A stretch of 64,000 nucleotides of DNA from Bryobacterales bacterium F-183 (GTDB taxonomy: Bacteria; Acidobacteriota; Terriglobia; Bryobacterales; Bryobacteraceae). Location of the stretch: positions 3,100,001 to 3,164,000 of the forward strand of contig AP025252.1 of assembly GCA_016865505.2 (NCBI GenBank), in the 5' to 3' direction. The number at the start of each line of letters is the position of its first letter. The stretch's first letter is position 1. A model generated the notes under the pieces. It worked only from the letters and a program-made list of their open reading frames with translations. It had not been told where the DNA came from and did no database searches. The translations under genes and the position numbers were made by a program. Shown here piece after piece: positions 18,925-27,887 of the stretch.

Positions 18925-18946
18925 GGTGTCAGACCGGTCTGACACC
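18925..18946. repeat. Perfect 22-bp palindrome (REP-like)
   Basis: The half-site GGTGTCAGACC is followed directly by its reverse complement GGTCTGACACC. It lies in the 108-nt gap between two plus-strand genes, about 35 nt before a TATACT box. It could be a REP-type element, a factor-binding site, or a small terminator without T tract. No second copy was noticed in this window. Confidence 0.6.
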
Positions 18947-18990
18947 AAGATTGAGGAACTTTAGGAGGCTGGCGGGATTATACTGACGTC

Positions 18991-19602
18991 ATGACGCAGA
19001 CCATCGAACATGCCATGGTGCGGGCGATGTCGCGTACGCATCAGCGGTTCCAGGACCTCATCGTCAGTCTGGCGACCATGACCACCCTTGCTCCATTTGC
19101 CGGGCTGTTCTGCACGCTGCTCCTCATTGTTGGCTCATTTCGCGCTCCAAGTGGCGAAAAAGGACAGGCGCTCGCGAACCTCACCAATGACCTTGGCCTT
19201 GCGTTGGTACCGACTGCGTTTGGGATCGGCCTAGGTCTGATGTGTTCATGCGCCTACCGGTACTTCCACCGGCGGCTTGCCATCCTTGACCGCGAGATGA
19301 CGGTGACCGCCGAGGTGTGGACAGATTGGTTTCTCGTCGTCGGTGCCGGCAATGCTGCTTCGACGCGAGATCATGACCTGCACCTGGAAGTCCTCGACCC
19401 AGGCGACGCTTGGCACCACTCCATCAAAACCGTTTCCGCGATCCTCGCCTTTGGATGGGTCGCGCAAACCGTCGCACTCTTCTGGCTGGACTTCATTCCA
19501 ATGGCCGACGCGCCCGGTGCCGCCTTACGATCGCTGGTGCTGCCTGTCCTGTGCGCCTTCCTCGCTACGCGCGCGATCTGGGTCGACCTGCTGCGTCGCT
19601 AA
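18991..19602 (+). CDS. MotA/TolQ/ExbB-type membrane protein, probably truncated
   Basis: A 203-residue membrane protein with an N-terminal soluble helix and three hydrophobic segments (about residues 27-47, 68-88 and 150-195). The segment LATMTTLAPFAGLFCTLLLIV and ALVPTAFGIGLGLM fit the proton-channel family of TolQ/ExbB/MotA, but no ExbD, TolR or TonB gene is adjacent. TATACT lies 6 nt before the ATG, suggesting a leaderless mRNA. The TAA at 19600-19602 is followed in the same frame by 25 more codons encoding another hydrophobic helix, so the present stop may be a recent nonsense mutation. Confidence 0.6.
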   Translation: MTQTIEHAMVRAMSRTHQRFQDLIVSLATMTTLAPFAGLFCTLLLIVGSFRAPSGEKGQALANLTNDLGLALVPTAFGIGLGLMCSCAYRYFHRRLAILDREMTVTAEVWTDWFLVVGAGNAASTRDHDLHLEVLDPGDAWHHSIKTVSAILAFGWVAQTVALFWLDFIPMADAPGAALRSLVLPVLCAFLATRAIWVDLLRR

Positions 19603-19680
19603 CCTTCCACTGCCCTGGTCATCGCGGCCGTCGCCGCTCTGGCGTGGACCATCTTCCTGCGGACCGGAATGTTTTATTAG
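19603..19680 (+). pseudogene. In-frame hydrophobic extension after the TolQ-like stop codon
   Basis: Directly after the TAA, the same frame encodes ALVIAAVAALAWTIFLRTGM and then stops with TAG at 19678-19680. The codons have the high third-position GC of real genes here. The simplest reading is that this was the last transmembrane helix of the TolQ-like protein, now cut off by a nonsense codon. Readthrough or coincidence are alternatives. Confidence 0.4.
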
Positions 19681-19718
19681 TCAATGTGATGATAAGCCGA
19701 TTTAATCAGACTTCCATC

Positions 19719-19747
19719 TTGCATTTAACTCGCTTGTCGGCTATTCT
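19719..19747 (+). promoter_or_regulatory. Promoter of the ilv leader and operon
   Basis: TTGCAT (19719-19724) and TATTCT (19742-19747) are 17 nt apart. Transcription would start near 19754, leaving about 10 nt before the leader peptide, including AGAGAG as its ribosome binding site. Confidence 0.6.
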
Positions 19748-19764
19748 CAAAAACAGAGAGACGC

Positions 19765-19869
19765 ATGATGCTTACGCCCAACCAACCGGTTCTCAGCACC
19801 ATCCTGCCGCTTTCTCTGGTAGCCGTTCCGCGAATTATCGTAGGGGTCGTACCAGACTACCCCGCCTGA
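19765..19869 (+). CDS. Branched-chain amino acid leader peptide of ilvBNC-cimA
   Basis: A 34-codon open frame starts with two consecutive ATG codons and ends in TGA at 19867. Fourteen residues are Leu (5), Val (6) or Ile (3), concentrated in STILPLSLVAV and PRIIVGVV. AGAGAG lies just upstream as a ribosome binding site. The composition, the position right after a promoter and the terminator directly downstream match the regulatory peptides of ilv attenuators (IlvL-type). The peptide itself is probably non-functional: its translation rate reports on charged Leu, Val and Ile tRNAs. Confidence 0.75.
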   Translation: MMLTPNQPVLSTILPLSLVAVPRIIVGVVPDYPA

Positions 19870-19938
19870 ACGGTTGACGGAATTTCCAACACGAAGAAGG
19901 CCACCGGCGGGGTAAACAGCTCCCACGGTGGTCTTTTT
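19858..19938 (+). promoter_or_regulatory. Transcription attenuator (antiterminator and terminator) of the ilv operon
   Basis: The terminator is GGCCACCG (19899-19906) pairing with CGGTGGTC (19926-19933), extended by an inner GGG/CCC pairing and followed by T5. The competing antiterminator is a perfect 9-bp pairing of TACCCCGCC (19858-19866), the last codons of the leader peptide, with GGCGGGGTA (19906-19914). A ribosome that reaches the leader stop would cover 19858-19866 and allow termination; one stalled at the Ile/Val codons (19834-19848) would leave it free and favour readthrough into ilvB. A shorter GGGGT/ACCCC pairing (19843-19847 with 19859-19863) could act as the pause hairpin. Confidence 0.72.
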
Positions 19939-19978
19939 CGTTTCTTTCCAACGCTTTAGTAGGAGAATTTAAACTCGC

Positions 19979-21739
19979 ATGGCTCAGACCATATCGGGAC
20001 AACAGGCAACGCAGGGACCGCTCTTGAGCGGCGCTCAGATTCTGCTGGAATGCCTGGCGCGGGAAGGCGTCGATTGCATGTTCGGTTATCCGGGCGGCGT
20101 CACCATTCCCTTATACGACGCGATGTACAGCAATCCGCTCAAACACATTCTCGTACGCCACGAGCAGAATGCTGCGTTTGCTGCGCAGGGCTATGCCCGC
20201 GCCACCGGCAAAGTAGGCGTTTGCTGCGCGACGTCGGGACCCGGCGCCACCAACCTTGTCACCGGCCTTGTCGATGCCATGATGGATTCCATTCCAATCG
20301 TCGCTTTGACCGGTCAGGTGTCCACCTCCCTCATCGGTAGCGACGCGTTCCAGGAAGCCGATACCTTCGGCATCACCCGCTCGGCCACCAAGCACAACTT
20401 CATGGTCCAGAACGTCAAGGACCTCGCCCAGGTGATCCACGAAGCGTTCTACCTGGCTGCTTCCGGCCGCCCGGGTCCTGTGCTGGTCGACATCCCCAAG
20501 GACGTCTTCCAGGGCCACACGCACTATAAGCCCGTCGACGAAATCCACCTGCCCGGCTACAAGGTCTTCTCCGAAGGCCACACCGGCCAGATCCGCCGGG
20601 CTGCCCAGATGATTTGGGATGCCAAGCGTCCGTATGTTGTCGGTGGCGGCGGTATCGTCCTCGCCAATGCGGCCAAGGAATTCACCGAACTGGTGGAAAC
20701 CATCGACGCGCCGACCGTAACCACGCTGCTCGGCCTCGGCGGTATCTCCACCGGGCACCCGAACTTCATCTCCATGCCCGGCATGCACGGGTCCTATGCG
20801 GCGAACATGGGCTTGCACGGTTGCGACCTCATCATCGCCCTGGGCATCCGGTTTGACGATCGCGTCACCGGTAAGCTGGCCGCTTTTGCGCCGCACGCCA
20901 AGGTCATCCACATCGATATCGACCCTGCGGAAATTTCGAAGAACCGGCTGGCGGACCTGCCCATAGTCGGTGATTTGAAGCGCGTTCTTCCCAAGCTGAT
21001 CCGCGAGGTGAAGGACCTGAAGGCCACCGAACACGGCAAGAACTACCAGGCTCGCGTGGATTGGTGGAAGCAGATCCGTTCGTGGAAGGAAGAGCACCCG
21101 CTCGAACCCAAGACCTCGACGACCGAGATCAAGCCGCAGCAGTTGATGGTGGAAATCGATAAAATCAGCGGTGGCGAGGCGATTGTTGCGGTGGACGTGG
21201 GCCAGCATCAGATGTGGGCTGCACAGTTCATCAACTTCCATCACCCGCGCCTGTGGTTGTGCTCGGGTGGCTTGGGCTCGATGGGCTTTGGCCTGCCTTC
21301 GGCAATGGGCGCGCAGATGGCGCTGCCGGACAAGCTGGTGTTTGCGATTTGCGGTGACGGCGGCTTCCAGATGTCGCTGCCAGAGCTGGCAACGCTCGTC
21401 AACAATGGCCTGAATGTGAAGATCATTGTGATGAATAACGGCTACCTGGGTATGGTTCGCCAGTGGCAGGAGCTGTTCTACAACAACCGGCTGTCGTCGG
21501 TGGAGTTGTGCTCGTTCCCCGATCCCGCGATGTTGGCCGGCGCGTACGGCTTTAAGGGCCGGACGGTGGAAAGCCCGCTCGATCTGCCGGCGGCCTTGAA
21601 GGAAGCGGTGGAGTACAACGGCCCGTACCTGCTGAACGTGAAGGTGACGCCGAATGAGAACGTCTTCCCGATGGTTCCGGCCGGCGGCGCGCACAATGAG
21701 ATGGTGCTTGGTCCACCCAAGCCGGTGAGCGTGGCGTAG
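19979..21739 (+). CDS. ilvB: Acetolactate synthase large (catalytic) subunit
   Basis: This thiamine-diphosphate enzyme makes 2-acetolactate for valine and leucine and 2-aceto-2-hydroxybutyrate for isoleucine. The 586-residue length is standard. The catalytic Glu lies in RHEQNAAFAAQGYAR, the FAD-binding middle domain is present, and the thiamine-diphosphate/Mg motif is GDGGFQMS with its NN end. AGGAG lies 13 nt before the ATG. It is the first structural gene of ilvBNC-cimA, behind the leader peptide and attenuator; ilvN follows after 19 nt. Confidence 0.96.
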   Translation: MAQTISGQQATQGPLLSGAQILLECLAREGVDCMFGYPGGVTIPLYDAMYSNPLKHILVRHEQNAAFAAQGYARATGKVGVCCATSGPGATNLVTGLVDAMMDSIPIVALTGQVSTSLIGSDAFQEADTFGITRSATKHNFMVQNVKDLAQVIHEAFYLAASGRPGPVLVDIPKDVFQGHTHYKPVDEIHLPGYKVFSEGHTGQIRRAAQMIWDAKRPYVVGGGGIVLANAAKEFTELVETIDAPTVTTLLGLGGISTGHPNFISMPGMHGSYAANMGLHGCDLIIALGIRFDDRVTGKLAAFAPHAKVIHIDIDPAEISKNRLADLPIVGDLKRVLPKLIREVKDLKATEHGKNYQARVDWWKQIRSWKEEHPLEPKTSTTEIKPQQLMVEIDKISGGEAIVAVDVGQHQMWAAQFINFHHPRLWLCSGGLGSMGFGLPSAMGAQMALPDKLVFAICGDGGFQMSLPELATLVNNGLNVKIIVMNNGYLGMVRQWQELFYNNRLSSVELCSFPDPAMLAGAYGFKGRTVESPLDLPAALKEAVEYNGPYLLNVKVTPNENVFPMVPAGGAHNEMVLGPPKPVSVA

Positions 21740-21758
21740 TAGGAAGGACTTTCAGCTA

Positions 21759-22337
21759 ATGATCCAGATCATTTCTCTTTTAGTGGAAAATAAGCCGGGC
21801 GCGTTGATGCGCATCACCGGTCTGCTGACGGCCCGCAACTACAACATCGAAAGCCTGACGGTGGCGCGGACCCTCGATCCCGATCTGTCGCGGATGTCGA
21901 TCGCGGTGGATGTGGACCCGAAGCTGCGGCAGCAGGTGGTCAAGCAGATGAATAAGCTCGTGAACGTACTGCAGGCGTCGGATCTCACCGACGGTCCGGC
22001 AGTGGCTCGCGAACTGGTGTTGCTGCGCGTTCGCACGGCGATCGAAAATCGCACGGCGGTGCTCAAAGAAGCAGAGATCTTTGGGGCGCGCGTGGTGGAT
22101 TCGTCCACCGAAGGCTTTGTGCTCGAAGCGACGGGCGATGCCGAGAAATTGGACACGTTTGTCGATCTGATGCGAGCGTATGGCGAGATCGAAGTAACGC
22201 GTTCGGGCGTAGTCGCAGTAACGCTGGAGAACAAAAAATTACGATTGTCCCCGCCGGTGCCGGCCCCGTCCTCCGGAGTTGTATACGAAGGAGAAGAAGA
22301 GGCAGCAGCAGCGGCAGTGGATGGAGTTTTACGGTAA
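21759..22337 (+). CDS. ilvN: Acetolactate synthase small (regulatory) subunit
   Basis: The 192-residue regulatory subunit binds valine and activates IlvB. The N-terminal ACT domain is clear ([20 protein letters not shown], then NYNIESLTV), followed by the C-terminal ALS small-subunit domain ([25 protein letters not shown]). The last 20 residues are an acidic, Ala-rich tail ([12 protein letters not shown]). It follows ilvB by 19 nt. Confidence 0.94.
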   Translation: MIQIISLLVENKPGALMRITGLLTARNYNIESLTVARTLDPDLSRMSIAVDVDPKLRQQVVKQMNKLVNVLQASDLTDGPAVARELVLLRVRTAIENRTAVLKEAEIFGARVVDSSTEGFVLEATGDAEKLDTFVDLMRAYGEIEVTRSGVVAVTLENKKLRLSPPVPAPSSGVVYEGEEEAAAAAVDGVLR

Positions 22338-22345
22338 ACAACTAT

Positions 22346-22379
22346 AGCGGCCCAACGCGAGAAGAAGCGGCGGGCCGCT
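22346..22379 (+). other. Intercistronic hairpin between ilvN and ilvC
   Basis: An 8-bp stem (AGCGGCCC at 22346-22353 with GGGCCGCT at 22372-22379) lies in the 62-nt gap, without a T tract. It may protect or process the mRNA, or partly terminate transcription before ilvC. Confidence 0.45.
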
Positions 22380-22399
22380 TCACTATTTCTAGGAACACG

Positions 22400-23425
22400 A
22401 TGCCAAGAAGATTTTACGAGAACGATGGAAGTCTCGACCTGCTTCGGGACAAGACGATTGCGATTATCGGCTACGGCAGCCAGGGACATGCGCACGCGCT
22501 GAATTTGCGCGATAGCGGCCTGAATGTCGTGGTCGGCCTGTACCCGGGCTCCAAGTCCGCGGCCAAGGCCGAAGCCGCCGGCTTGAAGGTGATGTCCACC
22601 GCCGATGCCGCCAAGGCTGCCGACGTGATCATGATCCTGGTGAGCGATCACATCCAGGCAGACCTGTACGAGAACGACATCAAGCCGGGTCTCGCGCCGG
22701 GCAAGACGTTGATGTTTGCCCACGGGTTCAACATCCACTTTGGATTCATCAGCGCGCCGGAAGGCGTGGACGTGAGCATGGTGGCTCCCAAGGCCCCCGG
22801 ACATCGCGTACGCGAACTGTATGTGGACGGCGTTGGCGTTCCTGGATTGGTGGCGGTGCATCAGAATGCATCGGGTAAGGCGCTGGAGCAGGGTTTGGCG
22901 TACGCCAAGGGCATCGGCTGCTTGCGCGCTGGCGTAATCGAAACCAACTTCAAGGAAGAGACCGAAAGCGATCTGTTCGGCGAACAGGCTGTGCTTTGCG
23001 GCGGCGCTGCGGAACTCATCCGCGCGGGCTTTGAGACTCTCGTCGAAGCTGGCTATGCCCCGGAAATCGCGTACTTCGAGTGCTTGCACGAGTTGAAGCT
23101 GATTGTCGATCTCATCTATGAGGGCGGCTTGAGCTACATGCGTTACTCGGTGTCCGACACGGCGGAATACGGCGATTACACGCGTGGTCCTCGCGTTGTG
23201 ACCGATGAGACTCGCAAGGAGATGAAGAAGATCCTTGCCGAGATCCAGTCGGGCCAGTTCGCTAAGGAATGGATCGGCGAGAACAAGGCCGGCCGTGCGA
23301 AGTTCCTGGGCATGCGCGCGGGTCAGGAAAAGCAGTTGATCGAAACCGTCGGCGCGGATCTGCGCTCGATGATGACGTTCCTCAAGAAGAAGAAAGAAGC
23401 GGGCGTACCTGTAAACGCTCAATAA
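22400..23425 (+). CDS. ilvC: Ketol-acid reductoisomerase
   Basis: The enzyme rearranges and reduces acetohydroxy acids to dihydroxy acids with NADPH and Mg2+. The 341-residue class I form has the Rossmann motif [17 protein letters not shown] near residue 25 and the knotted C-terminal domain with metal ligands around [17 protein letters not shown] and ECLHELK. It is the third gene of the ilv operon. ilvD, the next pathway enzyme, is not in this window. Confidence 0.96.
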   Translation: MPRRFYENDGSLDLLRDKTIAIIGYGSQGHAHALNLRDSGLNVVVGLYPGSKSAAKAEAAGLKVMSTADAAKAADVIMILVSDHIQADLYENDIKPGLAPGKTLMFAHGFNIHFGFISAPEGVDVSMVAPKAPGHRVRELYVDGVGVPGLVAVHQNASGKALEQGLAYAKGIGCLRAGVIETNFKEETESDLFGEQAVLCGGAAELIRAGFETLVEAGYAPEIAYFECLHELKLIVDLIYEGGLSYMRYSVSDTAEYGDYTRGPRVVTDETRKEMKKILAEIQSGQFAKEWIGENKAGRAKFLGMRAGQEKQLIETVGADLRSMMTFLKKKKEAGVPVNAQ

Positions 23426-23433
23426 CAACCTGG

Positions 23434-23462
23434 GGCGGAGGGAAAGCAGGTTTCCTTCCGCC
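23434..23462 (+). other. Intercistronic hairpin between ilvC and cimA
   Basis: A 12-bp stem with one G-U pair (GGCGGAGGGAAA at 23434-23445 with TTTCCTTCCGCC at 23451-23462) has a 5-nt loop. No T tract follows, so an mRNA-stability or processing role is more likely than full termination. Confidence 0.5.
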
Positions 23463-23492
23463 TCAAACCAATCCCAACGGGAAGACCAGACC

Positions 23493-25103
23493 ATGAAGAT
23501 CTTTACCTTCGATACAACCCTCCGTGATGGCACGCAAGGCGAGGCCGTTTCCTTTTCTGTGGATGACAAGCTGATTATTGCGCAGAAACTGGATGAGCTG
23601 GGGATTGACTATATTGAGGGCGGCTGGCCGGGTTCGAACCCGAAAGACAAAGACTTTTTCCTTCGCGCGCAGACCGAACTGAAGCTGAAACATGCCCGTC
23701 TGGTGGCCTTCGGCGCCACGCGGTTCGCGAAGAATCCTGTGGATCAGGACCCCAGCGTACGCATGCTGGTGGAGGCGGGTACGCCGACGATTTCGATCTT
23801 CGGCAAGAGCTGGGATTTTCACGTCACCCGCGCGCTGGGCATTCCGCTCGAAGAGAATCTGAAGCTGATCAGCGAAACAGTGTCGTACCTGAAGTCCCAC
23901 GGCAAGGAAGTGGTGTACGACGCGGAGCACTTCTTTGACGGCTACAACGCGAACCCCGAATACGCGCTGTCGACCTTGCAAGCCGCCAAGGATGCAGGCG
24001 CCGATGTGCTTTGCCTGTGCGACACCAATGGCGGCAATCTGCCGGATCGCGTGGCCGAGGTTTGCGCCATCGTACGCAAGCGGTTTGATGGGGTGCTGGG
24101 CATCCATCCGCACAACGATACGGATTGCGCGGTGGCGAATGCATTGGCCGCCGTGGACCAGGGCTTTACGCACGTGCAGGGTACGTTCAACGGGTACGGC
24201 GAGCGTTGCGGCAATGCCAACATCTGTTCGCTGATCGCGAATCTGGAATTGAAGCTGGGGCATACGACGATTGGCCGGGACAAGCTGGCGAATCTGACGC
24301 CGGTGGCTCGGTATATCGCCGATCTGGCGAACCTGAAGGTGCCGAACGGGCAGGCGTACGTCGGACAGTCGGCCTTTGCGCACAAGGGCGGCATCCACGT
24401 CAGCGCGATCATGAAGGACTCGGCGACATACGAGCACACCAAGCCCGAGTACGTCGGCAACCGCCAGCGCGTGTTGCTGAGCGACATGTCGGGCCGGTCC
24501 AACGTGTCGTACAAGCTGGAGCAGCATGGCCTTGCGGGAGTCAGCGACGCGGGCCGCCGGGAGTTGCTGGACCGCATCAAGCAGATGGAGTTCCAGGGCT
24601 ACGATCTGGAAGCGGCGGAAGGTACGTTTGAGCTGCTGGTACGGCAGGCGCTGCGTCCGGGCGTGCAGTTTTTTGAGACGATCGGGTTCGACGTGACGAC
24701 GCGCATGATCGGGTCGTACAACACGATCACGACGGCGACGACGACCTTGAAGCTGGACGACAACGTGCATACGGCGACGGCGCAGGGGCATGGTCCTGTG
24801 AACGCGCTGGACATCTGCCTGCGGCAGTGCCTGGCGACGCGGTATCCGGCGATCAGCGAAGTGGAACTGACGGACTACAAGGTACGAGTGCTGGATTCGC
24901 GCAAGGGTACGGCGGCGAAGGTACGCGTGCTGATTGAGTGGACGGACCATAAGAAGAGCTGGTCGACAGTTGGTGTGTCGGAGAACGTGATTGAGGCTAG
25001 CTGGCTCGCCTTGGTGGATGGCATCAAGCTGGAGTTGATGCGGTTGACGGACAAGGATGAGTCGGTGTCGAAAGCGGTGGAAGACTACTGCTGGGGCGTT
25101 TAG
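23493..25103 (+). CDS. cimA: (R)-citramalate synthase
   Basis: CimA condenses pyruvate with acetyl-CoA to citramalate, the first step of threonine-independent isoleucine synthesis. The 536 residues carry the HMGL-like barrel ([47 protein letters not shown]) and a C-terminal LeuA-type regulatory domain (from about residue 400) that in characterised enzymes senses isoleucine. EGGWPGSNPKDKDFF and the length separate it from LeuA. It is the last gene of the ilv operon, 67 nt after ilvC, and its TAG overlaps the convergent stop codon through TTAG. Confidence 0.9.
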   Translation: MKIFTFDTTLRDGTQGEAVSFSVDDKLIIAQKLDELGIDYIEGGWPGSNPKDKDFFLRAQTELKLKHARLVAFGATRFAKNPVDQDPSVRMLVEAGTPTISIFGKSWDFHVTRALGIPLEENLKLISETVSYLKSHGKEVVYDAEHFFDGYNANPEYALSTLQAAKDAGADVLCLCDTNGGNLPDRVAEVCAIVRKRFDGVLGIHPHNDTDCAVANALAAVDQGFTHVQGTFNGYGERCGNANICSLIANLELKLGHTTIGRDKLANLTPVARYIADLANLKVPNGQAYVGQSAFAHKGGIHVSAIMKDSATYEHTKPEYVGNRQRVLLSDMSGRSNVSYKLEQHGLAGVSDAGRRELLDRIKQMEFQGYDLEAAEGTFELLVRQALRPGVQFFETIGFDVTTRMIGSYNTITTATTTLKLDDNVHTATAQGHGPVNALDICLRQCLATRYPAISEVELTDYKVRVLDSRKGTAAKVRVLIEWTDHKKSWSTVGVSENVIEASWLALVDGIKLELMRLTDKDESVSKAVEDYCWGV

Positions 25104-25432
25104 GGACTCGGCACAAAAACTACTTCGCCATGGCGAAGACCTTCAAGGGCCTTCGCTATGGCGTCGACCAAAGGGATTAAGTCTTCGAGTTGATTGGAAG
25201 ACGGTCGAACCACAACGATCGCGATGCGGCGGCTGAGGATGTTTTGCTGCTTTTGGATGCTGCGGTCCACTGTCACCATCGCGTCATATCCTGCTGACTC
25301 AGCCTCGCTTAGCAGGTGCCCATTCTTGAGGCCCTTGAACCCCGCAAACTCCACTGTGTGAACCTCGCGTTCGTCGCCGGACAAGTAGTTTCGAAAGTCC
25401 AGCGGCAAACACTCATCGAGCAAGATCTTCAT
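25100..25432 (-). CDS. DUF5615 PIN-like protein, putative toxin
   Basis: A 110-residue protein with the DUF5615 start MKILLDECLPLDF, an Asp/Glu-containing PIN-like nuclease core, and a conserved DAMVTVDRSIQKQQN segment. Such proteins commonly sit next to DUF433 proteins and are predicted toxins of VapBC-like modules; nuclease activity is inferred. Its start overlaps the DUF433 gene by 4 nt, so the pair is translationally coupled. The stop overlaps the cimA stop by 4 nt. Confidence 0.82.
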   Translation of the reverse strand: MKILLDECLPLDFRNYLSGDEREVHTVEFAGFKGLKNGHLLSEAESAGYDAMVTVDRSIQKQQNILSRRIAIVVVRPSSNQLEDLIPLVDAIAKALEGLRHGEVVFVPSP

Positions 25433-25641
25433 GCGATCTTGGCGAGTAGTGACTCTTTCGCTTCCTCGATCGCCTGAACCGCTAGTTCACGACTTACCGT
25501 CGGGAACTGACGGAGAAACTCGCCAAGGGGATGCCCGCCTTCGAGATAGTCGATGAGGTTCTGGAACGGGACGCGAGTGCCGCGGAAGCACGGCGTGCCG
25601 CCCATGATCTCAGGGTCAGATATGATTGCACGGGGCGTCAT
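25429..25641 (-). CDS. DUF433 protein, putative antitoxin
   Basis: A 70-residue DUF433 protein with the family pattern ISDPEIMGGTPCFRGTRVP followed by LIDYLEGGHPLGEFLRQFP, a winged-helix-like DNA-binding fold. It is the expected antitoxin and autorepressor of the DUF5615 partner encoded immediately downstream. TACAAT lies 6 nt before the ATG, suggesting a leaderless mRNA, and inverted repeats just upstream look like operators. Confidence 0.82.
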   Translation of the reverse strand: MTPRAIISDPEIMGGTPCFRGTRVPFQNLIDYLEGGHPLGEFLRQFPTVSRELAVQAIEEAKESLLAKIA

Positions 25642-25650
25642 GACTCCATT

Positions 25651-25668
25651 GTATGGGCTTTACCATAC
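25651..25668 (-). promoter_or_regulatory. Inverted repeat at the DUF433/DUF5615 promoter
   Basis: GTATGG and CCATAC flank a 6-nt spacer as a perfect inverted repeat, overlapping the upstream half of the candidate -10 box TACAAT (25648-25653, minus strand). This is the expected place for an autorepressor operator. Confidence 0.4.
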
Positions 25669-25680
25669 GTGTAGATCGAA

Positions 25681-25716
25681 TACCCATAAAGGGTACTCAA
25701 ATACCCTTATTGGGTA
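25681..25716. promoter_or_regulatory. Two tandem TACCC-N5-GGGTA inverted repeats
   Basis: TACCCATAAAGGGTA (25681-25695) and TACCCTTATTGGGTA (25702-25716) have identical arms, AT-rich spacers and centres 21 bp apart, so both lie on the same face of the helix. They lie upstream of the DUF433 promoter. They are good candidates for cooperative operator sites, most simply for the DUF433 antitoxin. Confidence 0.45.
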
Positions 25717-25768
25717 CGTCGCTCGGACGTGTAAAGTCTTTCGAATCAACAAAGATGCGGAAAAGTCG

Positions 25769-26446
25769 CTAGGCTTTGCTGGTGGATGCTGCTTCGGCCT
25801 TTGCTCGGAGGCGCTGCTCGCGGCGGGCCAGGCGTGCCGCTCGGCGATTCTGACGCTCGAGCTCCAAAAGCTCCTGGCGGCCGCGGAGTTTGATCTGGTC
25901 GTCTACCTTGCGCCAGAACTTGCTGAAGTAATCTACTGCCGATACGATCGCGAATACCACTACCGCCCACATTGACCAGCGGGCGTACGGTTCCAGGTCC
26001 GGGAAGCTGGTGCTGAGGAGGACCAGGCTGATTGCGACCACTTGCATGAACGTTTTCGTCTTGCCCAGTTCGCTGGCCTTGATTGTGTAGCCTTCTGCCG
26101 CTGCAATGCTGCGGAGGCCGGAGACGGCGAATTCGCGGGCTACGATTAGGATCGCGATCCAGCCGGGGAGGCGGTTTACTTGCACCAGCGAGATCAGGGC
26201 GGCCGAGATGAGCAGTTTGTCGGCGATGGGGTCGAGCAGCGTACCGACCGTGGTGACCTGCTTCCAGCGACGGGCGAGGTAGCCGTCCAGGATGTCCGTG
26301 AAGGCGGCGAACAGGAAGATCGACAGCGCCAACAGGTTGTGATCGTGAAACGGCCAGGGCAGCCATGCGCCTTGCTGTACCAGTGCTGCAACGAGCAGCG
26401 GGACAACAAAGATTCGCAAGAGCGTTAAAACGTTGGGCAGATTCAT
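25769..26446 (-). CDS. pgsA: CDP-diacylglycerol-glycerol-3-phosphate 3-phosphatidyltransferase
   Basis: PgsA makes phosphatidylglycerol phosphate in the inner membrane. The protein has 225 residues and several transmembrane helices. The full CDP-alcohol phosphatidyltransferase motif is visible around residues 49-75: DILDGYLARRWK, then GTLLDPIADK. The C-terminus is longer than usual, with a charged, Arg-rich tail (QNRRAARLARREQRLRAKAE). It is 31 nt downstream of hflX and probably shares its transcript. Confidence 0.92.
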   Translation of the reverse strand: MNLPNVLTLLRIFVVPLLVAALVQQGAWLPWPFHDHNLLALSIFLFAAFTDILDGYLARRWKQVTTVGTLLDPIADKLLISAALISLVQVNRLPGWIAILIVAREFAVSGLRSIAAAEGYTIKASELGKTKTFMQVVAISLVLLSTSFPDLEPYARWSMWAVVVFAIVSAVDYFSKFWRKVDDQIKLRGRQELLELERQNRRAARLARREQRLRAKAEAASTSKA

Positions 26447-26477
26447 TTACAAACCTGTCAACGCCATAATAGCGAGT

Positions 26478-27881
<1,404 letters not shown>

Positions 27882-27887
27882 AGCGGA

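Noticed and set aside
20111-21694. 527-codon open frame on the minus strand
   Set aside because: Fully antisense to ilvB; rich in Arg, His and Gln, as expected for a shadow frame.
21839-23569. 576-codon open frame on the minus strand
   Set aside because: Antisense to ilvN and ilvC; no motifs.
25681-25716. The TACCC/GGGTA repeats as a CRISPR-like or satellite array
   Set aside because: Only two units, each an inverted repeat with a different spacer of 5 nt; operator sites are the simpler reading.
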